A stretch of DNA of 64,000 nt from Magnetovibrio sp. PR-2 (GCF_036689815.1 NZ_JBAHUR010000007.1:124001-188000), one strand, 5' to 3'. Shown: positions 42,511-51,343, counted from the first letter of the stretch. Made by a program: numbers and translations. The notes: generated from the letters alone by a model not told the origin.

Positions 42511-42540
42511 TTGATTGAGGGCTCAAAATAGGTATATATT
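42511..42540 (+). promoter_or_regulatory. Candidate promoter of the methylase-nuclease pair
   Basis: TTGATT (42511-42516), an 18-nt spacer and TATATT (42535-42540), followed by a second TATAAT at 42542-42547. AGGA lies 8 nt before the methylase start. The region (42440-42570) is much more AT-rich than the flanks and immediately follows the duplication junction. Confidence 0.5.
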
Positions 42541-42570
42541 CTATAATCTGTACAAAATTAGGATTTATCA

Positions 42571-43428
42571 ATGATGGCAAACTCACTCAACACTTCGTTC
42601 CAGCCGATCCTCCCCCAGCCATTCCTCAAATGGCCGGGCGGAAAACGGCGGTTGGTCAGCCAAATCCGTGCCGCAATGCCCGACGAATTTGGCACGTACT
42701 TCGAACCCTTTATCGGCGGTGGGGCGGTTTTTTTCGACCATGTGCCGCCGGGTGCCTTTATTTCGGACTTTAATCCAGAGGTTGCCAACGTCTACAACGT
42801 CGTCAAGCACAAGGTGTGGGAGTTGATGTCGGACTTGCGCCGTCATCCTATTGATAAAAAATATTACTACCGTCTGCGCAATGCAGACCGAAGTCCTGAC
42901 TTTCAGCAGTGGGACGCTGTCAAACGGGCCAGCCGTTTTATTTACCTCAACAAAACCACGTTCAATGGGCATGTGCGGGTGAACAGCCGGGGATTTGCCA
43001 ACAATGCTTTTGGCCATCCTCAACCGAAATCATTATTCGACGCAGACAACCTGTTGGCGTGCCACCACGCTTTACGTCAAACGCGGATTTGGCAGGGGTG
43101 TTTCACGATGGTCGAAAACTTGCCCAAAGGCGGCGACTTCGTCTATTTCGACCCGCCATATGTGCCCAAAACCAACGCGTTAAGCCCTCGCGCGGCGGTG
43201 GAATATACCCACGTGAATTTCGGCTCAGACATGCAATTGAAACTGAAAGAACTGTGTGACCGCCTGGACAAGCGCGGTGTTCGTTTTATGGTTTCCAATA
43301 CGGCTTGTCCCTTTATCGACGAGTTGTATGGTAACTATCGCGTGCAACGGGTTAATATTCGTCACGTGTTCAGCGCTAAGGGCTCTCAGCGCAACATGAC
43401 GCAAGAAGCCCTCGTGACCAATTATTAA
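42571..43428 (+). CDS. D12-class adenine-N6 DNA methyltransferase (Dam-like)
   Basis: 285 residues. Motif X FLKWPGGKRRLVSQI near residue 18, motif I YFEPFIGGGAVFF near 45 and the catalytic DPPY (FVYFDPPYVP) near 195 identify the Dam/D12 alpha class, which methylates adenine, commonly in GATC or related sites. Residues SRFIYLNKTTFNGHVRVNSRGFANNAFG form the target-recognition region. Alphaproteobacteria normally use CcrM instead, so this is likely an acquired gene. It is followed after 10 nt by a PD-(D/E)XK nuclease, which makes a restriction-modification or related role plausible. Remains of a second copy lie upstream. Confidence 0.9.
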   Translation: MMANSLNTSFQPILPQPFLKWPGGKRRLVSQIRAAMPDEFGTYFEPFIGGGAVFFDHVPPGAFISDFNPEVANVYNVVKHKVWELMSDLRRHPIDKKYYYRLRNADRSPDFQQWDAVKRASRFIYLNKTTFNGHVRVNSRGFANNAFGHPQPKSLFDADNLLACHHALRQTRIWQGCFTMVENLPKGGDFVYFDPPYVPKTNALSPRAAVEYTHVNFGSDMQLKLKELCDRLDKRGVRFMVSNTACPFIDELYGNYRVQRVNIRHVFSAKGSQRNMTQEALVTNY

Positions 43429-43438
43429 GGCTTGAGCA

Positions 43439-44017
43439 TTGAAATACCGTTTTTCCGTTTGGGTTGGCTTGCTGGTTTGCGCACTGGTTTGTTTTGTCGA
43501 GCCGGTCCTGGGCAAAGATGTCAAACCGCATGCGGACGCGAACACGACGGGGGCGGTCTTTGAACAACGCATCGAAGATTTGCTTGTCTCTTATGATTTT
43601 CACGTTGTGCCCTATGTGTCTTGGCGCGACACCAATGACAAAAGCCAGTTTGGCAAACGGCTTTTGTTGACAAACGCGCCCTACACCAACATTTACGGCG
43701 GGCAGGGACGTTCGGAATTTCTCGTGTTGGCGGACGGTAAGCTGACAGGGGCCATCCGCATCGAAGCCAAATGGAAACAAAGCCCCGGGTCTACGGATGA
43801 ACGGCTTGTCTACCTTTTCGAAAATGCACAGCACCGCTATCCGGAATCACATGTGGTTCTTGTCGTTGATGGAACGGGCTGGCGTGACGGAGCCATCGCG
43901 TGGCTGCGCCAAAAGGCCGCTTATCATGCCCAAAGCAAAAGCATGACGGACAGCAAAGTGATTGAGGTCATGAATTTTCAAGAATTCAAAACGTGGGCCC
44001 GGCACTTTGCAGACTAA
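43439..44017 (+). CDS. PD-(D/E)XK nuclease-like protein with N-terminal signal-like segment
   Basis: 192 residues from a TTG (AAGG 9 nt upstream). The N terminus KYRFSVWVGLLVCALVCFV-EPVLG looks like a Sec signal peptide or membrane anchor with cleavage before KDVKP. The remainder fits the PDDEXK_11-type family: GAVFEQRIEDLL, LLLTNAPYTNIYGGQGRSEFLVL (E93), IRIEAKW (E109, K111, the ExK catalytic motif) and VVLVVDGTGWRDGAIAWLRQ. Catalytic residues look intact. Known relatives lie beside Dam-type methylases in the cytoplasm as putative restriction enzymes; a leader peptide is unexpected, because it would place the nuclease in or across the membrane, away from the cell's own DNA. Confidence 0.75.
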   Translation: MKYRFSVWVGLLVCALVCFVEPVLGKDVKPHADANTTGAVFEQRIEDLLVSYDFHVVPYVSWRDTNDKSQFGKRLLLTNAPYTNIYGGQGRSEFLVLADGKLTGAIRIEAKWKQSPGSTDERLVYLFENAQHRYPESHVVLVVDGTGWRDGAIAWLRQKAAYHAQSKSMTDSKVIEVMNFQEFKTWARHFAD

Positions 44018-44020
44018 AGG

Positions 44021-45214
44021 TCAGCGCCCCGACCCCGTATTCGCCGGAACGTCGGACAGCAACACTTCATCGTCACAAATAATCGCCCGCGCGCGGCCGG
44101 ATTTTTTGGCTTGATACATGCGCCCGTCGGCTTTTTCGACCAGTTCGGGCCAGTCGTCGATGTCGTCGGAGATGCGCTCTGCCACGCCGATGCTGGCCGT
44201 CAGCGGTTTGCCGTCGGGGCGGGGGCCGAACCAGTCTTTGAGGACCCGTTCCAAGATCAACTTGATGCCGTCCATGTCCGTGTTGGGCAGGACGGCGACC
44301 ATTTCTTCGCCACCCCAGCGCACAATAACGTCGGATCGTCGTAGGTAGTCGTGGAGCATATGGGCGGTGTGTTTCAACGCCGCGTCGCCGGCTTCGTGGC
44401 CGTAGTTGTCGTTGATGGATTTGAAGTGATCCAGATCGATAAAAACGACCGAAAATGGTGTGTTGTGCAGGGTTGAGATGCGGAAGTAGAGATCGATGAT
44501 CTCCGCGCCTGTGCGTCGTGTAAGCAGGTCGGTGAGCGGGTCTTTGGACGCCCGGTGTACCAACGAGATCATGGAATGCAGCTGGCTCATGCCCGCCATC
44601 AGATAGATGCCCAAGATTAGCACCAAAATCCACACGGTGGCCAAGCTTTCCGTCACCGTGCCCGTTCCCGCCCATTGCGGCGTGATGACGGTCATCAAAA
44701 TAACCGGCAGCGCAAACAGCACGGCTTCCAGTGCGGTCAGCGGAAAAATCGAAAGACCGGCGATGATGATGTAGGGCAGCATGGTGTAGACGGTGGTGAT
44801 CAGCGTGCCCAACGTGCTCAGTTCTTCGCCTTGGAACAGGACGTGCGACGCCACGTAAAAGATCGGCGGGTTGAACATCAACAGCACCAACATGACAAAG
44901 CCGATGGACAGGTGTTTTTCAAAATTCCACGGCAAGATCAAGCCGATAAACACCAAGGTCGAAATCACCCGCATGATGGCCAGCGTCACCCAGGTGTCGT
45001 GCTCAAAGGCAATGTAATCGAGCCCGATCCAGGCAAAGGTCAGCAAAGAGAATGCGGCCGCGACGACGCGCACGCGCTCGATCATGATTCCGGCGCGGTG
45101 GCGATCGACGTAGTGAGAATGGTTGCCCGCGTGGATCAACTGATCCAAATCTTCGCGCGACAGGCTAAAGACCTTTAAAGGATTTTTCAAAAAGCGCACA
45201 AAGTCTTCGATCAC
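44021..45214 (-). CDS. Membrane-bound GGDEF diguanylate cyclase
   Basis: 397 residues from a GTG at 45214 (AGAGGGATG upstream). Six membrane helices span residues 45-215, followed by a GGDEF domain (about 230-385): KDPLTDLLTRRTGAEII, VVFIDLDHFKSINDNYGHEAGDAAL and the active site RWGGEEMVAVLP (GGEEM, an accepted functional variant). It makes cyclic di-GMP and probably senses a membrane or redox cue. I see no RxxD inhibitory site upstream of GGEEM. Its last 39 codons are duplicated at 42320-42439. Confidence 0.92.
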   Translation of the reverse strand: MIEDFVRFLKNPLKVFSLSREDLDQLIHAGNHSHYVDRHRAGIMIERVRVVAAAFSLLTFAWIGLDYIAFEHDTWVTLAIMRVISTLVFIGLILPWNFEKHLSIGFVMLVLLMFNPPIFYVASHVLFQGEELSTLGTLITTVYTMLPYIIIAGLSIFPLTALEAVLFALPVILMTVITPQWAGTGTVTESLATVWILVLILGIYLMAGMSQLHSMISLVHRASKDPLTDLLTRRTGAEIIDLYFRISTLHNTPFSVVFIDLDHFKSINDNYGHEAGDAALKHTAHMLHDYLRRSDVIVRWGGEEMVAVLPNTDMDGIKLILERVLKDWFGPRPDGKPLTASIGVAERISDDIDDWPELVEKADGRMYQAKKSGRARAIICDDEVLLSDVPANTGSGR

Positions 45215-45353
45215 AGTTTACATCCCTCTGCCCACATCGCTCATTGCGGCGTCTCTGGTCGATCATCTTATTGTATGACAACAGTGCCACTATCAGACAT
45301 ATTGAGGCCCAGGTCTAGCTCTGTCCGTGGGGATAAGTGTTTCTAAAATGGTT

Positions 45354-46070
45354 CTAAAGTCGGCCAGCCGCCGAGATCGGCCCAAAGCCTTGGGGTTGGG
45401 CGAGCAGGGCGAAACCTGGGTTTTGGGCTTCGCCTTCTGGCAATTCAAAACGCAATTCCACGGCCGTTCCGTCCCAGGTGTCCACCTGGTCCAAGGTTTC
45501 GATGGAGTTGGTGTAGGTGATGGTACGGCCCCGGTTTTCGCCCGACGGGATGTCTTGGGTGTGGCTGTCGTGATAGCGGATCAGCCATAGGGTCTGCGCC
45601 TCTGCACTTTTGCCCAAATCGGGCATACGGGCAACCAAAACGCCGTCTTGGGCTTGCAATTCGATCCCAACCACCGCGGAAGAGGACATATATTTTAGCG
45701 CGTCGGAGCGGTTCGAGCCGACAAACCCATGCTCGCCGTTCACCACCATCTGGGGGGTGTAGATTTGGCGCGACTTCATGAAGGCGGCGTAGGCGCGTTG
45801 GCGCTCGGTACAGAACTTACGGCTCAGCGTGTCGCGCCAGTTCAAATGATCCCAATAGGTCACGTGACAGCTGAACGCGATCACGTTGGGGTTTTGCGCA
45901 AGCTTGCCCAACAGCTTGTCCGCAGGCGGGCAGCTAGAACAGCTTTGTGAAGTGAACAGCTCCACGACCACGGGTGCCGGGGTCGTGAGATCTGTCTCGG
46001 CTTGCGCTGAGGAGAGCGAAAACGCGGCGAAAACGCCGAAAATCAGGTGTAAAGGTCTCATGGTCTTCAT
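45354..46070 (-). CDS. DUF1223 thioredoxin-fold secreted protein
   Basis: 238 residues. A signal peptide (PLHLIFGVFAAFSLSSAQA) is followed by VVELFTSQSCSSCPPADKLLGKLAQ, a thioredoxin-like fold with a CSSC motif near residue 43, and HVTYWDHLNWRDTLSRKFCTERQRAYAAFM, characteristic of DUF1223. Start ATG 46070 or ATG 46061. Periplasmic, probably disulfide- or copper-related. The 139 nt between this gene and the GGDEF gene hold no gene. Confidence 0.88.
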   Translation of the reverse strand: MKTMRPLHLIFGVFAAFSLSSAQAETDLTTPAPVVVELFTSQSCSSCPPADKLLGKLAQNPNVIAFSCHVTYWDHLNWRDTLSRKFCTERQRAYAAFMKSRQIYTPQMVVNGEHGFVGSNRSDALKYMSSSAVVGIELQAQDGVLVARMPDLGKSAEAQTLWLIRYHDSHTQDIPSGENRGRTITYTNSIETLDQVDTWDGTAVELRFELPEGEAQNPGFALLAQPQGFGPISAAGRL

Positions 46071-46190
46071 ATTCGCCCCAATCTTGAGATAAGTTACATC
46101 CGGTTGATCCTTTAGGGGCGTAGAACAGATTTTTTTGACCCAGTGAAATCAAGCATGCATCATAGGTGAAGATTAGAGGATTCGGATTCA

Positions 46191-47054
46191 ATGACATCTA
46201 GTGTGAGCGCATCACTGCCAGAGTGGCCTGCTAAAAAACCAGATTTTGAAAGTCCTCCTGTAAGCGAGGTTGCAATTTCTGTGCAATTTGAGCCAATTCA
46301 AGGCTTGAACCCCTTTCACATTGGCCGACTTTGGGAAGAAAGTTATCGCAAACAGTACCCGAGTGCTGAGCAAAAAGCTCCACTTCCCTATGTAATTGAA
46401 AAGTTTGGCAAGCCCGAGAAGGGGGAAACAGGAATATCAATTCTGCAAGGTGTTCCCCCAGTTCGACACTGGTTTTATAACAAAAAGGGCACTGAATTAA
46501 TTCAAATTCAAAATGATAAATTTGTATTTAATTGGAGACAGACAAAAAAACGCGAAAAATACCCTAGGTACGAAGATGTCATCAAAAAGTATAAACGCCA
46601 TTTAAAGAAGTTTATTGCATTCTTAAAAGCCAATGAAATCGGTGAGCTTGTGCCCAATCAATGTGAAGTCACATATGTTAATGCGGTTGGACGGGAAACT
46701 GGTGCCAGTAGCCATGCCAAAGTAGCAGACTTTATCGCCCCTTGGTCAGGGAGGACGTCTGACGACTTCCTCGGCCAGCCAGAAGAAGTGGACATTCGCA
46801 CGTCCTACTTGATGTGTGGGGAAGATCAGGTGCCCCTTGGACGTTTGCACATTTCGTTAGAACCTAGGTCGTTGGTGGAGACGGATGAGCCGTACTATAG
46901 ATTTGTGTTATCGGCTCGGGGGGCACCGTTGGAGCCAACGATCAAGGCCGTTGGTGACTTTTCGGACTTTGCTCGCCAGTATGTGATTCGAGCGTTTGCT
47001 TCGTTTACTTCTAAAAAAGCGCACAAGGTATGGAGGCGTATAGATGACACATGA
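46191..47054 (+). CDS. TIGR04255-type family protein of unknown function
   Basis: 287 residues, GAGGATT ribosome site. The N terminus PDFESPPVSEVAISVQFEPIQGLNPFHIGRLWEESYRKQYPSAEQKAPLP matches the sporadically distributed TIGR04255 family ('PPv.Ev...v.F......h.g..W......yP'). No catalytic motif or membrane segment is obvious. The DNA is AT-rich relative to fabD downstream (long AAAAA and TTT runs, TTA/ATA codons), suggesting transfer. It overlaps the next gene by 11 nt; the two are one transcriptional unit. Function not established; patchy distribution is typical of mobile or defence-type genes, which is inference. Confidence 0.65.
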   Translation: MTSSVSASLPEWPAKKPDFESPPVSEVAISVQFEPIQGLNPFHIGRLWEESYRKQYPSAEQKAPLPYVIEKFGKPEKGETGISILQGVPPVRHWFYNKKGTELIQIQNDKFVFNWRQTKKREKYPRYEDVIKKYKRHLKKFIAFLKANEIGELVPNQCEVTYVNAVGRETGASSHAKVADFIAPWSGRTSDDFLGQPEEVDIRTSYLMCGEDQVPLGRLHISLEPRSLVETDEPYYRFVLSARGAPLEPTIKAVGDFSDFARQYVIRAFASFTSKKAHKVWRRIDDT

Positions 47055-47439
47055 GTTAGTGCATCCCATGAATATGTCTTATGTCAAGAATGACGCGTCT
47101 TGGGATGAAGAAGAGGATGATGATGTCTTCCCCGCCAATGCGGTCGTTAAGTTGTTTTTGAGGCAGGAACAAGAACTTGAAAAAGTGAAGCAGGAACTCC
47201 GTCGGCTGCAGCAGCAAATTGAAAACAAGTCTGCGGTTCAAGACACTTCACGGTCTTTTCCGATTATTCCCATAGAAGATGCTATGAAATTGGTGCTTGC
47301 GTTTCAGAAGAAACATAAGGGTAAATCGTTCTTGCCTACCCAGCTTTCTGAAGAATTGAAGATTGATATTGTTTGTGTCATGGATGCTCAGGACGCCCTC
47401 GTCAAAGAAGGTGCGCTTCGAGACTTGTGCAATGACTAA
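47044..47439 (+). CDS. Coiled-coil plus winged-helix-like small protein
   Basis: 131 residues. An acidic N terminus (DASWDEEEDDDVFP) leads to a coiled coil (LFLRQEQELEKVKQELRRLQQQIE, about residues 39-62) and a C-terminal helical domain resembling a winged helix (AMKLVLAFQKKHKGKSFLPTQLSEELKIDIVCVMDAQDALVKEGAL). I do not recognise the family. It overlaps the TIGR04255-type gene upstream by 11 nt and the third gene downstream by 8 nt, so the three are translated as a coupled set. Confidence 0.6.
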   Translation: MTHELVHPMNMSYVKNDASWDEEEDDDVFPANAVVKLFLRQEQELEKVKQELRRLQQQIENKSAVQDTSRSFPIIPIEDAMKLVLAFQKKHKGKSFLPTQLSEELKIDIVCVMDAQDALVKEGALRDLCND

Positions 47440-47656
47440 GAGGCCCAAAAAGTCTAACTTTTTTGATGAGATCGACAATGTCCGTAACATAAAATGTTAC
47501 GGCGCAGTGGTCATGTGCGACCATTATAACCATAAATTGGTTTTGCCCGGCGAAATTCCAATAGGTGAACAAAGCGGACAAAGATTAACGTGCTATGGGG
47601 CCCACGACGATGCTCCGGGTGTCTCAATTCGTACGATGCGCAAAACTACATGTTAG
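47432..47656 (+). CDS. Third gene of the AT-rich cassette, 74-residue unknown
   Basis: 74 residues from ATG 47432, which overlaps the preceding stop by 8 nt. It begins with a basic patch (TKRPKKSNFFDEIDNV) and has four cysteines (KCYG, VMCDH, LTCYG, TTC) that could bind metal. I do not recognise it. The coupling to two other unknown genes is the main support that it is real. Confidence 0.5.
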   Translation: MTKRPKKSNFFDEIDNVRNIKCYGAVVMCDHYNHKLVLPGEIPIGEQSGQRLTCYGAHDDAPGVSIRTMRKTTC

Positions 47657-47754
47657 CTCTTGTTGGCATTTAGAGCACCTGCGCTTGACTATTTCAGGCA
47701 CTGGTGTAGGAACACCCAACTGATTTTCATCACTCCATATGTAGGGAGGCATAC

Positions 47755-48693
47755 ATGGCACGTGCATTGGTTTTTCCGGGGCAAGGTTCACAAGCTGTCG
47801 GCATGGGTAAAGAGCTCTATGACGCTTTTCCCGCCGCGAAGGCTGTTTTTGACGAAGTGGATGACGCGTTGGGCGAAAAGCTGTCCGACACCATCTTTAA
47901 CGGTCCCGAAGACCAATTGGTGCTGACCGCCAACACCCAGCCCGCCTTGATGGCTGTGTCCTTGGCGACGTTTGCCGTTTTGAAAGACAAAGGCTTCGAT
48001 CTGGCGACACAGGCCGCTTATGTGGCTGGGCATTCCTTGGGTGAGTATTCGGCCCTGGCTGCTGCGGGCACGTTCTCTGTCGGTGACGCGGCGAAACTGC
48101 TGCGCACCCGTGGTGCTGCGATGCAGGCTGCCGTTCCGGTGGGCGAGGGGGCCATGGCCGCCCTGTTGGGCCTGGATTGGGACACGGCTGCCGCCGCTGC
48201 TGCTGAGGCTGCCACCGACACCGAAGTCTGCCAATGCGCCAACGACAACGCCGACGGTCAAGTCGTGATCTCCGGCTCCAAGGCTGCGGTTGAACGCGCA
48301 GCTGTTATCGCCAAGGAAAAAGGTGCTAAGCGCGCCGTGATGCTGCCCGTCAGCGCCCCGTTCCACTGTTCTTTGATGCAGCCCGCAGCGGATGCGATGG
48401 AAGAAGCGCTGTCCAATGCGACCATGAACGCGCCTGTCGTTCCGGTCATCGCCAACGTCACCGTTGAGCCCACCACGGACCCGGAAGAAATTAAAAAGCT
48501 GTTGGTCCAGCAAGTCACGGGCACTGTGCGCTGGCGCGAAACCATGACCAAGATGGAAAGCTTGGGCGTGGATCAGCTGGTCGAAGTGGGTGCTGGCAAG
48601 GTTCTGTCGGGGCTGGTGCGCCGCAACAAAGCGATCGAGGGCTCCAACATCGCCACACCGGACGATATTGAGGCTTTCCTCGGCGCGCTCTAA
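47755..48693 (+). CDS. fabD: Malonyl-CoA:ACP transacylase
   Basis: 312 residues; moves malonyl groups from CoA to ACP for fatty acid synthesis. FPGQGSQAVGMGKELY at the N terminus, GHSLGEYSALAAAG with nucleophile Ser94, and PFHCSLM with the catalytic His are the full FabD pattern. GGGAGGCATAC precedes the ATG. First gene of the fabD-fabG-acpP-fabF cluster. Confidence 0.97.
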   Translation: MARALVFPGQGSQAVGMGKELYDAFPAAKAVFDEVDDALGEKLSDTIFNGPEDQLVLTANTQPALMAVSLATFAVLKDKGFDLATQAAYVAGHSLGEYSALAAAGTFSVGDAAKLLRTRGAAMQAAVPVGEGAMAALLGLDWDTAAAAAAEAATDTEVCQCANDNADGQVVISGSKAAVERAAVIAKEKGAKRAVMLPVSAPFHCSLMQPAADAMEEALSNATMNAPVVPVIANVTVEPTTDPEEIKKLLVQQVTGTVRWRETMTKMESLGVDQLVEVGAGKVLSGLVRRNKAIEGSNIATPDDIEAFLGAL

Positions 48694-48744
48694 GCGGCAC
48701 AATCTTTTCAACGAATTTGATTCTCAAACCATTGGGGGAAATCC

Positions 48745-49482
48745 ATGTTTGATTTGAGCGGTAAAAAAGCCCTGGTCACCGGCGCGTCCGGCGGCATCGG
48801 CGGGGCCATTGCCAAAGCTTTGCACGCCCAGGGCGCAGACGTTGCGCTGTCCGGCACACGCGAAGACGCGCTGAAGGCGTTGGCTGACGAACTGGGCGAA
48901 CGCGCCCACGTCACGCCTGCGCGTTTGGGTGAAGAAGGTGCGGCGGAGCAATTGATCGCAGATGCGACCGAAGCCATGGGCGGCGTCGACATCTTGATCA
49001 ACAACGCAGGCCTCACGCGTGACACCCTTGCCATGCGCATGAAGGACGAAGACTGGGACATGGTCTTGAACGTGAACCTGAAGTCTGCGTTCCAGCTGTC
49101 GCGGGCCTGCTTGAAGGGCATGATGAAGGCGCGCAGCGGGCGCATCATTTCCATCACGTCCATCGTCGGCACCACGGGTAACCCGGGCCAAGCCAACTAT
49201 TGTGCGTCTAAGGCCGGTTTGGTGGGGATGTCCAAATCCTTAGCCCAAGAAGTCGCCGCGCGCGGCATCACGGTCAACTGTGTCGCCCCCGGTTTTATCG
49301 CGACGCCGATGACCGAAGCACTCAATGAGAAGCAAACGCAAGCCATTTTGGGCAACATTCCGTCGGGTGCCATGGGCACAGCGCAAGACATCGCCTCTGC
49401 GGTGGTTTATTTGGCCAGTGACGAAGGCAATTACGTCACGGGTCAGACCCTTCACGTCAACGGCGGAATGGCGATGATCTAA
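48745..49482 (+). CDS. fabG: 3-oxoacyl-ACP reductase
   Basis: 245 residues, NADPH-dependent SDR for the first reduction of the elongation cycle. TGASGGIGGAIA (cofactor), NNAGLTRDTLAMRMKDEDW, SITSIVGTTGNPGQANYCASKAG (Ser and YxxxK) and NGGMAMI at the C terminus are all FabG hallmarks. GGGGGAAATCC precedes the ATG; 51 nt after fabD. Confidence 0.97.
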   Translation: MFDLSGKKALVTGASGGIGGAIAKALHAQGADVALSGTREDALKALADELGERAHVTPARLGEEGAAEQLIADATEAMGGVDILINNAGLTRDTLAMRMKDEDWDMVLNVNLKSAFQLSRACLKGMMKARSGRIISITSIVGTTGNPGQANYCASKAGLVGMSKSLAQEVAARGITVNCVAPGFIATPMTEALNEKQTQAILGNIPSGAMGTAQDIASAVVYLASDEGNYVTGQTLHVNGGMAMI

Positions 49483-49703
49483 GCATACTGATCAGCCTAT
49501 AAAATCACCTGAAAAACAAAGCCTTTTCGGGTACTGGCAATGGCTGAGAAAGTATGTTACGAAACGGTGCTTCCCGCTTTGGGGAGCCGTGAGTTTAAGA
49601 CTCCGTGCCGTGCGGATCGGTGGTTGGGGAACAGGAGTGCCCGATCGATGTGCTTGGCAAGGATTCTTTTGTAAATACAACGTTTTATTCGAGGATTTCA
49701 GAC
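49483..49703 (+). promoter_or_regulatory. acpP leader/promoter region
   Basis: 221 nt between fabG and acpP, consistent with an independent promoter for the highly expressed ACP gene. Contains a GC hairpin (GGTGCTTCCC...GGGGAGCC, around 49567-49590) and a GAGG ribosome site. No further gene is seen. Confidence 0.35.
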
Positions 49704-49937
49704 ATGAGTGATGTCGCAGACCGCGTTAAGAAAATTGTGATCGAACACCTTGGCGTGGACGAATCCAAAGTTGCTGAAAACGCAAGCTTCATTGACGACC
49801 TGGGCGCAGACAGCCTGGACACCGTTGAATTGGTTATGGCTTTTGAAGAAGAGTTCGGTTGCGAAATCCCTGACGATGCCGCCGAAAAAATCCTGACCAT
49901 CAAGGATGCTATCGACTTTATCTCCGCGAACACCTAA
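49704..49937 (+). CDS. acpP: Acyl carrier protein
   Basis: 77 residues, strongly acidic four-helix protein. The phosphopantetheine attachment site is GADSLD with Ser37; the flanking [23 protein letters not shown] and [23 protein letters not shown] are standard ACP. It carries growing acyl chains for FabD, FabG and FabF encoded beside it. The ATG 49704 follows GAGGATTTCAGAC. Confidence 0.97.
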   Translation: MSDVADRVKKIVIEHLGVDESKVAENASFIDDLGADSLDTVELVMAFEEEFGCEIPDDAAEKILTIKDAIDFISANT

Positions 49938-49953
49938 GTTCGTATGAGAATTT

Positions 49954-50000
49954 AAAGGCGGGGGAACGTGATCCCAAAAGGGGCGCTGTCCCCCGCCTTT
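49954..50000 (+). terminator. Rho-independent terminator after acpP
   Basis: AAAGGCGGGGGA / TCCCCCGCCTTT, 12-bp stem, 23-nt loop, followed by TTTT. It would separate abundant acpP mRNA from fabF. Confidence 0.9.
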
Positions 50001-50054
50001 TTCTCACAACTGGGATATCCCCAGCAATGACGTCACAATTGACGAGGTTTTAGT

Positions 50055-51320
50055 ATGCGTCGTGTTGTTGTTACCGGTTTGGGCATGGTTTCGCCGTTGG
50101 CTGACGGTGTCGAACACTCTTGGAACAAACTGATCAATGCCCAATCCGGCATTGCCGCCATCGAAAGTTTTGATGTCTCGGATATCCCCGCCAAAATCGC
50201 AGGGCAAGTGCCAATGGGTGAAGGCGAGGGCTTGTTCCACGCCGATGACTACATTACGCCCAAAGAGCGCCGCCGCGTAGACGACTTCATTGTCTATGGC
50301 ATGGCTGCTGCTCAGCAAGCTGTACAAGACAGTGGCTGGAAACCGGAAGAAGACGAAGACCAGTTCCGTACAGGCGTGCTGATCGGGTCTGGTATCGGTG
50401 GTTTGCCGGAAATCGCACGTGGTGCCAAAACCGTGGATTGCGAAGAAGGTGGCGGCGTGCGCCGCTTAAGCCCGTTTTTTATCCCGGCCAGCTTGATCAA
50501 CTTGGTGTCCGGCCAAGTGTCCATCAAATACGGTTTCAAAGGCCCCAACCACGCGGTTGTGACGGCCTGTTCGACGGGTGCCCACGCCATCGGTGACGCG
50601 GCACGTTTGATTATGTTGGACGACGCCGACGTGATGGTCGCAGGCGGTGCAGAAGCCGCATGCTGCCGCATCGGCATGGCGGGTTTCTCCCAAGCCAAGG
50701 CCCTGTGCACCAGCTACAACGACGACCCCACCGCTGGTTCGCGTCCGTGGGACAAAGACCGTGACGGCTTCGTCATGGGTGAAGGTGCGGGTGTTGTGGT
50801 TCTGGAAGAACTGGAACACGCCAAAGCCCGCGGTGCGAAAATTTATGCGGAAGTCGTGGGTTACGGTTTGACCGGCGATGCGTATCACATTACCGCGCCG
50901 ACCCCGGACGGCAACGGTGCATTCCGGTGCATGACCGCAGCAATGAAACGCGCGGGCATGAACCCCGAAGACATTGACTACGTCAACGCACACGGCACGT
51001 CCACCATGGCCGACGTGATTGAATTGGGCGCGGTCAAAAAAGCGTTCGGTCCGGCTGTCGACAACATTTCCATGTCGTCCACCAAATCGGCCATCGGCCA
51101 CTTGTTGGGTGCTGCAGGCGCGGTTGAAGCGATCTTCTCGATCCTTGCGGTCAAGAACGGCATTGTTCCGCCGACGCTCAACTTAGACAACCCGGACGAA
51201 GGCTGTGACATCGACTTGGTTCCGCACCAAGCCAAAGAACGCAAAGTGCGCGCGGCGCTGTCCAACTCATTTGGGTTTGGCGGCACCAACGCATCTTTGA
51301 TCGTCAAAGCGTTCGACTAA
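50055..51320 (+). CDS. fabF: Beta-ketoacyl-ACP synthase II
   Basis: 421 residues, condensing enzyme of fatty acid elongation. RRVVVTGLGMVSPL at the N terminus, the active-site Cys172 in VTACSTGAHAIGDA, and the two histidines in NAHGTST and KSAIGHLLGAAG complete the Cys-His-His triad. NSFGFGGTNAS near the end. Ribosome site GAGG; just downstream of the acpP terminator. Confidence 0.97.
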   Translation: MRRVVVTGLGMVSPLADGVEHSWNKLINAQSGIAAIESFDVSDIPAKIAGQVPMGEGEGLFHADDYITPKERRRVDDFIVYGMAAAQQAVQDSGWKPEEDEDQFRTGVLIGSGIGGLPEIARGAKTVDCEEGGGVRRLSPFFIPASLINLVSGQVSIKYGFKGPNHAVVTACSTGAHAIGDAARLIMLDDADVMVAGGAEAACCRIGMAGFSQAKALCTSYNDDPTAGSRPWDKDRDGFVMGEGAGVVVLEELEHAKARGAKIYAEVVGYGLTGDAYHITAPTPDGNGAFRCMTAAMKRAGMNPEDIDYVNAHGTSTMADVIELGAVKKAFGPAVDNISMSSTKSAIGHLLGAAGAVEAIFSILAVKNGIVPPTLNLDNPDEGCDIDLVPHQAKERKVRAALSNSFGFGGTNASLIVKAFD

Positions 51321-51343
51321 GACACAGGCTGGGGGCGGGACAG

